NCBI GenBank assembly: GCA_002778785.1
Contig: PEZS01000002.1
Span: 39,108-103,107, forward strand
Direction: 5' to 3'
Source of the DNA: Bdellovibrionales bacterium CG10_big_fil_rev_8_21_14_0_10_45_34
Lineage (GTDB): Bacteria; Bdellovibrionota; Bdellovibrionia; Bdellovibrionales; 1-14-0-10-45-34
DNA: 64,000 nt
In this document: piece after piece, positions 17,094 to 26,800 of the stretch
Numbering within the stretch: the first letter of the stretch is position 1
How the letters are laid out: each line of letters opens with the position of its first letter
Notes under the pieces: generated by a model
Told to the model about the DNA's origin: nothing
The model's database searches: none
What the model saw: only the letters and a program-made list of their open reading frames with translations
Position numbers and translations under genes: made by a program

Positions 17094-18785
17094 CTATTCT
17101 GTGTAGTGGATTCGAAGCAATGGTTGATGACACTGCGTCCACGATGCCGGAGGAACAACGACACCATTATAGATCTCCCACTTTTGACTAGCTGGCGAGG
17201 TCTCGAAGGCTAACACATAAAACTTAAGTTCATCCCCTGATGCATGATGAAAAAAGTCTATGGTTGAGCCGCTGTAATAATATAACTCGTTTTTAATTAT
17301 TCCTTTACGGCGAAGCAGTCTAACCTCGGTCGATTCCGCTTGATAAAATCCTTTCTCAACTCGTATCTCCTCTTTCGAGGTATCTTTACACCAATCGCCC
17401 TGAGGAAGAACTTCGTCATTAAAAACCAACAGCCTACCAACGACCGCCAGCTTTATCTCGCCTTCCGCTTGCGGTTTAAGTTGATGAAAGAAGTTCAGGT
17501 GAAGGGCCACTTTTGAATCTCGATGACTCGTTGAAAACGCATATTCAAGGCCTTTACAAATCTCGTCGCCGCACTCTTTATTAAAGAATCCCTCCCCCGA
17601 GAGTTCCGCAGCACTACTCGCTAACTTCGACAGGTCCCACTTAGATAGGTCTTGCTCCAAAGATTCGTCAAGGCCCTCGCCAGATCCCACGGCGTGGCCT
17701 ACGCCCATAACGAAAACTTCGTCTTGCTTCTGTCGAACGATGTTGCCTTCTGGTACGTCTGCTTCGCCAAATGAAAGTTCGCCCAACCACGAGCTTTCAT
17801 CAGAACTTCCTGTGACTGTTGACTTACCTTCGGCAACTGATGAACCACTAGATTCTTGTCGCTCCTTCAACTTCTGCTGAAAGTCTTCTTTCGCTTTTTG
17901 CACACTCTCTTCTAGCTTTTCAAGCGGAATACCATACTGAGCTGCAGTTTGCTTTAGCATAGTAGTTTGCAGCTCGGCTAGGTTTTCAACCTTGTCGCCC
18001 AAAGCCAACATAAGCAGAAAGTAATCTGCCCGTAAAACCCGGCGCGGCTCAGGAAGTTTATCAAGCTCACTTACTTTGCCGTAATTCTTGATACCTTTAC
18101 CTGCTACCGTGGTCTCGATACCGTTCATTTGCCAAGCGTTTTCATTTAACTGCATGACCGCAGGCAAGATATGACCACTTTCAAGAACTACAACTTGGTG
18201 AGAGGCGGCAAACATTTCGTACCCTCTTGTTGAGTTAACAAGAGTGAATAACGTCGTGCCAGATAAACATTGGGCCTTCTTTACATCAACCGGAGACCCC
18301 GCTGTGTTGTGAGCCTTATTGTATAGAATTTCTCCAAGATCCGCTTCGTAGGATTCTTTCATCGAAAGCACATCTACTGAGGCGACCTTTTCTTTTTGAG
18401 TGCCCAAGAAGGTTTTGATTGAAGTTTCTGCTGCAGCTTTTGCTGTCGCTGTGCCATTAAGTTTTTCAGAGTTGGCTTCGTATCGTGATGCTTCGCTCTC
18501 TATAGCTGCATCTACAATTGTTTCAAATTTGAGGGGATCGTTGTTTATAAGAGCAGTTAAAATCTCGCTTTGCTTGGAGGTCAGCTGAGCTTCTGCCTTC
18601 ACCTGTACACTCTGAAGTTCAGGGTAACGCCCATACTCCAAAGTTGTATTTGTTCCGGTTGAATAATTCGTACAGCCCATTTGAACTAAGCTTAGGAAAC
18701 CTAATGTGATCAAAAAGGCACTGGACTTCAAGGTAAAGTCATTTCTTCTTCTAACAGTCCGTTCGCTAAGCTTTATTAAAGCCAT
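17094..18785 (-). CDS. Secreted lipoprotein, intact paralogue of the broken gene at 8215-9756
   Basis: 563 residues from the ATG at 18785, which has GGGAG upstream; the frame extends 29 codons further, but that start would put the signal peptide too deep. The lipobox is VQMGC after a hydrophobic core. The N-terminal 300 residues are helical and shared with the truncated gene, including KKAQCLSGTTL and RRVLRADYFLLMLALGD. A Ser/Glu-rich linker follows, then a divergent C-terminal domain rich in charged strands. No catalytic motif is seen. The shared N-terminus with variable C-terminus suggests an exported scaffold whose end evolves quickly. Confidence 0.72.
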   Translation of the reverse strand: MALIKLSERTVRRRNDFTLKSSAFLITLGFLSLVQMGCTNYSTGTNTTLEYGRYPELQSVQVKAEAQLTSKQSEILTALINNDPLKFETIVDAAIESEASRYEANSEKLNGTATAKAAAETSIKTFLGTQKEKVASVDVLSMKESYEADLGEILYNKAHNTAGSPVDVKKAQCLSGTTLFTLVNSTRGYEMFAASHQVVVLESGHILPAVMQLNENAWQMNGIETTVAGKGIKNYGKVSELDKLPEPRRVLRADYFLLMLALGDKVENLAELQTTMLKQTAAQYGIPLEKLEESVQKAKEDFQQKLKERQESSGSSVAEGKSTVTGSSDESSWLGELSFGEADVPEGNIVRQKQDEVFVMGVGHAVGSGEGLDESLEQDLSKWDLSKLASSAAELSGEGFFNKECGDEICKGLEYAFSTSHRDSKVALHLNFFHQLKPQAEGEIKLAVVGRLLVFNDEVLPQGDWCKDTSKEEIRVEKGFYQAESTEVRLLRRKGIIKNELYYYSGSTIDFFHHASGDELKFYVLAFETSPASQKWEIYNGVVVPPASWTQCHQPLLRIHYTE

Positions 18786-18902
18786 TAAAGTTTCTCCCGA
18801 TTTTTTTTCGCTGATCACCGATTTACCGTTTCTCAATGAACTGCGGAATGTAGTGATTCCAGTTGACCTCAATTACTTCTCTCGCCAATTTCACCGGTGG
18901 GT

Positions 18903-19709
18903 CTAAGGTGTGGCCTCTGGCTCTTCACTTGCCAACTTCTCAGCAGCTTTCTTATCTTTTATACTTTGAATTTTCTCTAAAAGAACCCTTTGAAAATCAC
19001 CAAGATTATCGTACTGGTTCACGACGGCAAGAAAAGCTTCGCCGTTATCGGCTTTAGCAGATGAAACATTCACTCCCTTTGGTAGGTAGGCTTCAGTCAC
19101 ATAAGGAACTAGTCCCAGCTTTTTGAGCGCTTGATTATTAAAGGAAATTCCTTCTTTCTCCAGTGCAAGATTCGTTTGATAGGCTTTAACTTCGCTGAAC
19201 AAAAGACTCGTGACGAAAAACTCCATTAACATTTCTTTTTCGTCGGAATCAACGTAACCAGCAATTCGTTTCTCTTTTATGGCCTTTGCCAATTCCTCCA
19301 TAGCTGCATTCACTTCTGGGTATTCTGCCATTACCGGCTTCATACTAATTTCGTCATAAATATGTGAGGTCTCATGGATGAGTGCATGAGCAAGTGAATC
19401 TGCATCAGCAGCTTGTGGCAAAAGAATCGAAAACGAGCCGTTTTCATTCTCTCTAATACCTCCTTGGTGACCTGATTCTGTTGCTGATTCGATTCCATCG
19501 ATACTGGCAATACTGCCGCTATTCTCTAAATTCTTAAGAACTGCAAGAGATTGGGCTCCAGTCGTTGTCGAGCTCAAGCGAGCCTTAGCTGCCGCCATCT
19601 TTTGCTCAAACGTTGGGGCTGGCTGCGGAGTCTGCTCATTTTTTTGACAACCCAGGAGACAGACGGTGCCGAATAGGGCCATAACACTCAGCGAATGTTT
19701 GATCTTCAT
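18903..19709 (-). CDS. Lipoprotein with HETSH zinc-protease-like motif
   Basis: 268 residues from the internal ATG at 19709. That ATG has GAGGA seven bases upstream and begins a textbook lipoprotein signal: KIKHSLSVMALFGTVCLLGC. HALIHETSHIYDE near residue 125 has the HExxH form of zinc metallopeptidases, with a possible third ligand in the acidic helices that follow. The same reading frame continues unbroken upstream into a truncated glucoamylase, so a fused product could also be made, but the lipobox argues that this gene is translated on its own. No named family is recognised. Confidence 0.72.
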   Translation of the reverse strand: MKIKHSLSVMALFGTVCLLGCQKNEQTPQPAPTFEQKMAAAKARLSSTTTGAQSLAVLKNLENSGSIASIDGIESATESGHQGGIRENENGSFSILLPQAADADSLAHALIHETSHIYDEISMKPVMAEYPEVNAAMEELAKAIKEKRIAGYVDSDEKEMLMEFFVTSLLFSEVKAYQTNLALEKEGISFNNQALKKLGLVPYVTEAYLPKGVNVSSAKADNGEAFLAVVNQYDNLGDFQRVLLEKIQSIKDKKAAEKLASEEPEATP

Positions 19710-20618
19710 GCTATTTTCCTCACTTTCGCTGAACCTTTTGCAACGCTCGAGCATCGCGGTTGCTTCTTGAGAACTTCGCAAATATTTTTCTGCCAGCTCG
19801 TCGTTACCCAGTTTCTTTGCCAACTGGGCTCCCTTTTTCAACGCATTCCTCTGGACCAGAAGAGTCGCGTAGTGCCTTCCTAAAACCTCTTCCCAAATAT
19901 CAAATGTAAGGTCATTTAGCTTTTCAGAAACGTAATTGAGGTCGACGGTGCTAAATTCAAAGAAGAGCGAGGGGATTTCCTCTTCTCTACCTTGCTCAAT
20001 AAGATAGTCATACCATGCAAACATCGCCAACTGCCTGAGTGCTGGGCCGTCGTTTTGAGGCCTCCCCCAAGGATCCGTAAAGGGCTGCCCATCAAGATAG
20101 AATTTTGGTTGATGAAGATGAGCCTGATGAATCTTCGAAGTCGTTATGTAGCTTTTCACAAATTTCTCGATGTCAGTCGCTTGCTGTGCTGACAGTTTCT
20201 GCAAAGTCATAAGCCGAATGAGTGATTTTACGACGAGTGCGCCATCCCTCACCCAGTGAAAACGATAAATCTGCACTTTCTTTTCTGTGGGATCAAACGC
20301 TCCATGTGGTGCAGCCAAAATCGATCCCTCAAGATAGAATTCCCCCTCAGGAGGTTGCCACCTCTCGCCCTCGTTAATTCGTAGGTTGTAAAGCACTCTC
20401 GCTATCGAACTATGTAACCTGTGGTTTAGCTGTAGATCTAAAACTTCGACAAGAGGCAACTGAGCGCTTTGATCATTGGACTCTCCATCCGCCACTTCGT
20501 TGCCACTTTTTTGATTCTTTTCGTGAGCAGGCAAACTGCTCGCCGAGAAAACGAGACCTATAAAAACGCCTACTGCAAATCTAGAAAGCGCAAGATTCAA
20601 AAGCCTTCGCCAGTTCAT
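19710..20618 (-). pseudogene. Truncated GH15 glucoamylase-like gene running in frame into the next lipoprotein
   Basis: About 303 codons from an ATG at 20618 (GTG at 20630 is an alternative), starting with a signal peptide. Similarity to glycoside hydrolase family 15 is clear: WVRDGALVVKSLIRLM, FYLDGQPFTDPWGRPQNDGPALRQLA and DIWEE, the last holding the general acid. The C-terminal part of the (alpha/alpha)6 barrel with the catalytic base is absent; instead the frame passes, without a stop, into the lipoprotein's start. GH15 enzymes release glucose from alpha-glucans, but this half-barrel should be inactive. It could be a decayed gene or the N-terminus of a novel fusion. Confidence 0.7.
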
Positions 20619-20867
20619 AAGGAAATCCACCCCTTGTTGCGGTGGCTTGATATATCCAAGAATTTTGCTTCCGGGTACTGTAAAGGTTTCAATCCCATTT
20701 TTGTCGTTTCGTCAGTCTCGCAGAAAACTCCGACTCTAGAGATCTCGAAGTCCGGGAGATGGGAACTCGAAAAGAGGCTCGAAAAATTTGTATTTTTTTC
20801 AAGGCAGGTATCCCAAAGCGTTCAAAATAGGGTTTCAGGTCCGAAGTCATGATACTTTAGCCCTCAC

Positions 20868-21686
20868 ATGAGCACTTTTTCAAATATGAGCACAGCTAAA
20901 GAGATAGGCCCCATCTTCGATCGTGGCAATCGACTTGTAGACAACACCAACCACCGAGCCGAAGTCCGATCATCTTTAAACAACACTCAGCGCCAGGCCG
21001 AAGGCCAATCTTCTGTAAACTGGGATAATCTCAAAAATAGCTTGGATCTTTTAGGAAATGCTTTAAGGCATCTACCCCTCAAGCACCATTACTACAGCGA
21101 ACGAAGTGTAATGAACTACCTCGAGCATCCCATCGAGATTCAGCGCGCCGTAAGAGAGCGCCTCACTTCGTACTCACACCTCATTAACGAAATTGTACGC
21201 GAAAGAGCGGACATTACGAACAATACATTCGTCTTGAAGCGATGGCTCCAAAACTTAAAGCTTTCTACCCTCAATGAAATCTACGAACGCATCGAAGATG
21301 ATAATATCGTAGAGGTCTACAACGCCCAAGGTGTTCAGGTATTTAGGAGTATTCAATTTTTCTACTTTTGCAATTATGATTTACTCGACGTAGAAACGAG
21401 AGCGTGGAATGAGCTCTACGAGAGGCATGAACTAATTAACAACAGGCTTTTTGAAATTGTGTATGATCTATTTGCCAGTCCGAACAAGGTCTTTAATATC
21501 GATGTGCCTCCTCACCCGATGAGAGAAGTTTTTTCTGATTTTCGGCAAGTATTTCGGATTGAGCACAACTGCATGGCTCCGGTATATAATTCAGACTGCA
21601 GCCTATTTGGATTTGTGAGCAGCCAAAAGGCCACGACGATAACTCAAAACGATCCAGAAGATTCATTTCTATTTTTGAAAAGGTGA
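20868..21686 (+). CDS. Unknown protein translationally coupled to an XRE regulator
   Basis: 272 residues with no signal peptide, rich in aromatic and charged residues, predicted mainly helical in the first half and mixed after (LLDVETRAWNELYERHEL, FSDFRQVFRIEHNCMAP). I recognise no domain. The stop overlaps the start of the HTH gene (GTGA at 21683-21686), so the two are made together. The first ATG has little Shine-Dalgarno signal; a second in-frame ATG six codons on (20886) is equally possible. The coupling to an XRE protein suggests a regulatory or toxin-antitoxin-like pair (inference only). Confidence 0.6.
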   Translation: MSTFSNMSTAKEIGPIFDRGNRLVDNTNHRAEVRSSLNNTQRQAEGQSSVNWDNLKNSLDLLGNALRHLPLKHHYYSERSVMNYLEHPIEIQRAVRERLTSYSHLINEIVRERADITNNTFVLKRWLQNLKLSTLNEIYERIEDDNIVEVYNAQGVQVFRSIQFFYFCNYDLLDVETRAWNELYERHELINNRLFEIVYDLFASPNKVFNIDVPPHPMREVFSDFRQVFRIEHNCMAPVYNSDCSLFGFVSSQKATTITQNDPEDSFLFLKR

Positions 21687-22024
21687 AAAGAGTGAAGAAA
21701 AAACGAACCGTTAAAACAGGAAGAAGCAGTGTGGTGCAAAAGGCCAAGCAGAAAAAGTGGAAAACTCTTGGGAACTACATCCGAAAGAAAAGAATTGAAT
21801 CAGGTTACTCTCAGGGTTCTGCCATGCGTCTGATCAATTCGCGGGCAACGACTCCGCAGTATTTGTCGAATATGGAGAGAGGGATTTGTGCAATCCCAGA
21901 TGATATTCTGCGAAAGATGATTTCTCTTTATAAGATCGACACAGACGAGTTTATCGAAGAGCTGCTTTCGATCGAAAAAAGCTGCCTCTACGACACGTTT
22001 AAAATTAAGAGCCGGGCCCAGTGA
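21683..22024 (+). CDS. XRE-family HTH regulator
   Basis: 113 residues, GTG start overlapping the previous stop. A strongly basic N-terminus (first 25 residues) precedes a helix-turn-helix: GNYIRKKRIESGYSQGSAM, TPQYLSNMERG and PDDILRKMISLYKID fit the XRE/Cro pattern, with a longer-than-usual turn (LINSRATT). The C-terminus is short and has no sensor domain, so the partner gene may supply it. Probably a DNA-binding repressor of its own operon. Confidence 0.75.
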   Translation: MKRVKKKRTVKTGRSSVVQKAKQKKWKTLGNYIRKKRIESGYSQGSAMRLINSRATTPQYLSNMERGICAIPDDILRKMISLYKIDTDEFIEELLSIEKSCLYDTFKIKSRAQ

Positions 22025-22115
22025 TCTGTCTAAAAAACTTTGACTGTCTAGATAGGTAAATAAAAAGGCCCCGTTTTCTTGAATACTTGAACACTAAAAG
22101 GCTTGAAGACCTAGT

Positions 22116-22245
22116 GACTTAAATAGCCTACAACTTGAGCCTTTAAGACTTAAATAGCCTACAACTTGAGCCTTTAAGACTTGAATAGCCTAATCCTTTT
22201 ATACCTAAGTATTTAAGACTTAAATAGCCTGCGCCTTTTAAAGAC
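22116..22245. repeat. Tandem AT-rich repeat between convergent genes
   Basis: A 31-base unit starting GACTTAAATAGCCT occurs twice without change (22116-22146, 22147-22177), then in two degenerate copies (from 22178 and 22217) and a last partial one ending at the stop of the next gene. Each junction contains the palindrome TTTAAGACTTAAA. There are no spacers and no cas genes, so it is not a CRISPR array. It sits between two converging genes, where it may affect transcript ends. Confidence 0.85.
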
Positions 22246-22941
22246 TTAGAGGCTGAGTTCGCGTCCTTTGTTGGCAACTTTTGAGTCGCCTAAAGCCAAA
22301 TCTGCGATCTCATACATAAACTGATTGTAGGAATGCTCTGCTATCGCCATTGCTTTGCACACTCTGGCCTCCCTTACGGCCGAAAGCGATTCGAGAGTTT
22401 TCAGCGCTTTGTCAGCATGTCCCTCACCGGCGTGACCGGTGTCTTCTTCAACATGCACGATCATAAAAGTGCTGGCGTCGCGGCCATACTGTTTAACAAG
22501 CCGATCTGTTACTGGCGTACCAATGACTGTCGACAGACCCTCCAAATAGAGCACGCTTCCAAAAAGACAGATTGGATCTTCTCTTTCAATTAGGTAGTAA
22601 ATAGAGTGATAGAATTGAGCAATACTCGGCATTTCCGGAAAGTCATTGAGATCAAACCCTAGCTTTCTCAGATCACTAAGAGCCAATCTTTCATGAGCTT
22701 TTTCTTCTGCCGCATGCTGCATGCAGCGAAAGTGAAAAACATCATCTTCTATTCCAAAATTTGCACCAGCCAATGCGATCACGCGAGAAGCGTGACACAA
22801 GAAGTGATACATCTCACCCAACCAAAGCCCGTAATAGAGTTTATTTTCCCAAGGGGCATCCATAAACACTTTTGCTCCGGCGGCTACTGACTTTTCGTAC
22901 TGCTCGCTCAAAGATTTAGAGTACGGCTTCACTAAGTTCAT
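22246..22941 (-). CDS. Haem-oxygenase-fold diiron protein (TenA/PqqC/HDO superfamily)
   Basis: 231 residues, all helical. QHAAEEKAHERLALSDL near residue 77, YLEGLS near 128 and HVEEDTGHAGEGHA near 160 supply the Glu/His ligands expected of iron-containing redox enzymes with the haem-oxygenase-like fold. Such enzymes use a non-haem diiron centre for oxidations such as desaturation, N-oxygenation or oxidative cleavage of small molecules. The gene overlaps the end of the upstream acyltransferase-like gene by 26 bases, with GGGAG before its ATG, so the two are coupled and probably act on the same molecule. The substrate is unknown. Confidence 0.78.
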   Translation of the reverse strand: MNLVKPYSKSLSEQYEKSVAAGAKVFMDAPWENKLYYGLWLGEMYHFLCHASRVIALAGANFGIEDDVFHFRCMQHAAEEKAHERLALSDLRKLGFDLNDFPEMPSIAQFYHSIYYLIEREDPICLFGSVLYLEGLSTVIGTPVTDRLVKQYGRDASTFMIVHVEEDTGHAGEGHADKALKTLESLSAVREARVCKAMAIAEHSYNQFMYEIADLALGDSKVANKGRELSL

Positions 22942-23656
22942 AACTGATTTCTCCCTTTGTTTGTTTTTTCATACTGTTTGGAATTGCTATAGTATTTACA
23001 TCCGAACTAATGAGACGGCTAAAAACATCTTTGTACTTCGAAAGGGGATAAGTAATTACTTTCTCGCTTTCATACACGACCAAGTTTGCAAAGGTGTTGG
23101 CATATGGAACATCTTCTTTCATTGAAGTTGTTCCATATTTGGCGACAAGTTTATGGAGACCAACATCATTCCTAACAATCGAAATCATCTTAGGATGACC
23201 TAGGTCCTTGAATATTTTCACCACGAAGGTGTGAAACAGATAAATCGAAGGAAGATCATAAACCTTTAACCGATACCCCTTGTCGAGCGTGAATCCACTT
23301 GCGACGACAATACGCTCGGTGTCGCCAAACCCTGCGATGGAATCGCGATCCCATACTGATAGATAGGAGTCGTCTCGCGAGAAAAGGTAATTCATGTCGA
23401 GAAATCTCATGCAGGCAGTGGCTATGCACTTACCGTAGAGATCCAATGATAAGATGAGGCCCTGACGACAGAAGTTGTCTGAATATGCAGTTTCTGTTGC
23501 CTTGAATTGATTGAGCTCTCGGTACGCTTCAGTCCAGTTTTGCCTCCAAAGCTGATACGAGGATTCTAAGAAATTTTTGGTCTTAGGATTGCCATCAAAG
23601 GGAATCGCACTAAACCTCAATCCGTGGTAGAGCTTATTAATCTCCGAACTTTCCAT
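22916..23656 (-). CDS. GNAT-fold acyltransferase-like protein (LuxI/FeeM-like)
   Basis: 246 residues. The layout resembles autoinducer-synthase or N-acyl amino acid synthase members of the GNAT superfamily: a helical N-terminus, ELNQFKATETAYSDNF, the strand-turn-strand LSLDLYGKCIATACMRFL, a central strand RIVVASGFTLD, and HPKMISIVRNDVGLHKLVAKYG, typical of the acyl-donor region. Sequence similarity is remote, so this is a fold-level call. Coupled with a diiron oxidase gene downstream, it could make and then oxidise an acylated small molecule or signal. Alone, with its own 190-base upstream region. Confidence 0.55.
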   Translation of the reverse strand: MESSEINKLYHGLRFSAIPFDGNPKTKNFLESSYQLWRQNWTEAYRELNQFKATETAYSDNFCRQGLILSLDLYGKCIATACMRFLDMNYLFSRDDSYLSVWDRDSIAGFGDTERIVVASGFTLDKGYRLKVYDLPSIYLFHTFVVKIFKDLGHPKMISIVRNDVGLHKLVAKYGTTSMKEDVPYANTFANLVVYESEKVITYPLSKYKDVFSRLISSDVNTIAIPNSMKKQTKGEISYELSEAVL

Positions 23657-23848
23657 GAAAAATAATCGTAGTTTAGAAACAAAATATGTGAAAGTTTTGT
23701 TGTTATCCGTATTCTTTGAGATGTCCTGTATTTGCGAAGCTTAAAGATTTCATTGGCTTACCAAATGATATTATGCGTGGTTTTTAAGTTTTAGTGTCCT
23801 AGACCCACCTATTTATTCATAAGATGTAAGTTTAACGTGCTTCTGACA

Positions 23849-26800
23849 CTAGTTGATGGCAGGAGGAGTTGCGGCGCCTTCGGTAACCCCACTGGTGGGT
23901 CGGCCACGAGCAGGCCTTTCCACAACTAGTCCTGCTGCTGAAGGGCTCTTGAATCTACTAACTATTTTCTGAACTGCGCGACTGAGAAGTGTTTTGGACT
24001 CGTCATTCACCACAAGAAAACACGGCAAAACGAACAGTGTTGATAAGGTGGAGACAACAAGCCCCCACCCAAGAGAAAACGTTATTGGTTGAGCGGTTGC
24101 AGATTCTCCAAAAAGGCCATATGCAGTCGGAAACACCCCCGCCCAGGTTGTAACAGAGGTCAAAAATATTGCCCTCAGTCTATCAGGCGCACCAGTTACG
24201 ACGGCCTCTCTAAATGTTGGTTTACCACGACTCACTTCCCTGATTCTATGAACCATTACTATGCTATCGTTGACCGCCACTCCAATGACTCCCAGCAGTC
24301 CGATAATCGACATAATCGTTAGAGTGTGACCATGCGCCCACAATACCCAGAACACACCAGAAACCGCCAAAGGAATGGGAAGCGCTACAATCATACCCGT
24401 AGTCAACGATCGAAATGTTAGAAAGAGAATCGTCAAGACGAGAACTAAGCAAGTGGCTAATACCTCGAGCGACCAATTGCGATTTTCTGTTTCACTGCGA
24501 TTGCCATCTTCCACTCTTACATTGAGACCCGCGAAACGATCTTTAATTTGATCAACGAGCTTTGCCAACTCTAGCTTGGCAGATTCAGCATTCAGTGTGG
24601 CCGAATCAAATTCGAACTGGGCTTGCTCTATTCTAGATCCGCCCTCACGCTTCAATTCTTTTAGCTCTTCGTGAAGCTCCCAATGACCTAGTTGGTTCAA
24701 CGAAACTGGTCGACCAAATTTGCCCATTATTTTAATGGTGTCGATGTTCTCGACCACCGCTCTTTCGTTTGCCCCCTGCGTTTCAAGATAGAGAACAACT
24801 TCTTCATCATTCACTATTTGGCGCGAAACTTCGCTAGGAGTAAAAACCGGTGCTAAACTTTGCGTAAGATCGCTGCGCGTGATGTTATACTTCGCAAGCG
24901 CCGCCTCGTCGGGATAAAAAATCCACTGAGGAGTGCTCTTTTTACTGCGATCCTTGTAGTATGTAATTCCACTGAGATTTTGTTGCGAAATTTCTTCGCG
25001 AAACTTTCTAAGCGCACCCGCATCAGATCCTTCCGCTGTAACCGAAACCAGGTTTTTGGCAACTCCTTCATCGCCCCTTTTTCTCTCCTCAATGGCAATC
25101 TCTTCAAAAATGTCTTGATTCCACCCTTTAGAAATTTCATTCAAACTTTCCACTAGTTTTTTCTTAACTCGCGAAGGCCACAAAGCTTCGGCGTCGATAT
25201 TAACAATGACCTGACCATACTGCGGTCCCTTAAACTCTTCACCGTTGCGCCATAAGCCGCCAATTGGAACAAAAATACTCTCAGAAACATCCCGCGAAGA
25301 TTCGACAATCGATGAAACCATAGGCTGAAGTAACTGCCGCGTTTGAGCTAACGATTCGGTGTGTTTGAGCACAAAATAGACGCGAACTTGTTCGCTTCCG
25401 ATACTGATGTTGAAGCTATGCTGAAGTTTCTTAGCAACCACCCACCCAGAACCAACAATAAACAATAGGCTACCTAACAAAACCAAATAGCGAAAGCGTA
25501 GAGCTCTTTGCAAACCATTAGTATAAACTCGTCGGAACGATTCAAATAGCCTTTTGGACCTATCGCGCGGAGGTGTTTTCACGAAATGAGCCAGATGGTT
25601 TGGTAGCAAAAAGAATGATTCAAACCAGCTCACTATAAGTGCGGCTCCAATCACTATAGGAATTGGCGCCAAAAACTGAGTCATAGAACTTTTCAAAAAT
25701 AAAACCGGCAAGAATGCCGCGATTGTCGTTAGAATTGTGCCACTTACGGGTACAATCAACTCTCTACTTGCTTGTCTTGCCGATTCATAAGGGCCCAAAC
25801 CCTCTGAACGCAAAGTTGTATACCTTTCAGATACAATGATCGCATCATCAACGAGAATGCCAACTACAACAATCATTCCGATAAGCGTGAGTAGGTCAAC
25901 CGCCATACCCAGGGCGTTCATGAGTAGCAGTGTGCCCGCGTAGGCTAGCGGAATCCCCCACGCTGTGATAAGTGCTACTCGAAAACTTAAGAATAGCATG
26001 AGCACGATCAATACTAAAAGGAAGCCCACGACTCCGTTCGTCTTTAATACGCTAAGTTGGCTGAGCAAAAACTGAGGTCCGTCGCCGACGCTTACCAGCG
26101 TTACCCCCTCGGGTAGATCCTTTTTAGCCTCTTCTATTTTCTTATTGAGCTTTTCGAGTGTAGAAAACGAGTCGCCTTCGACAGATTTGAACATCTGGAT
26201 CCAAACGGCGTCGTCTCCGTAATAGAGCCATACCATACTTTCAGGAGGAAGCTTGTAGTCAACTTTTGCAAGGTCTTCAAGCCGAATAGATTGCCCTGTC
26301 CGATTGGACTCTATAGGTATATCGCGCAACTTTTTAAGATCAAACTTCGGCTCCGACAGTGAGACGCTCACAGTGCCGCCATCCTCGAAGTAAAGATTAG
26401 CAACCGGCGCACTCGTTAGATTGTCTGAGATAGCTTTACGGACTTGCAGTATCGTCAGTTCAAGCATCTTAAGTTTTTGTTGATCAATCTCAATAAATAT
26501 ATCGCGACCAGGAATATAAGCGTCAACGCGAGCAACGCCGTCGCTTGTGCTCAGTTTTCTTTCAATCTTTTTAACGGCCATCCTGTGCTGATCATTTTTG
26601 GAATCTAAGCCCAAGAAAACATAGCTAGCCAAATAGATTTCTCGAGTTTTGTTTTGCTCGACCCGAATTTTTCGTACGTTCTGAGGCAGTTTAAAGCCAA
26701 TCTCTTCAATCTTTTGACGGGCCTCTTCTACTACCTCGAGCATGTTTTCAACGCTATAAGGAAAATCCATTTCAATGCGAACACTAGCAGCGGAGCTCGT

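Noticed and set aside
20469..20852. 127-residue frame opposite the GH15 remnant
   Set aside because: It overlaps the coding strand of a clear GH15 sequence and has no recognisable feature.
22116..22245. Possible CRISPR array
   Set aside because: The repeats are directly adjacent with no spacers, and there are no cas genes.
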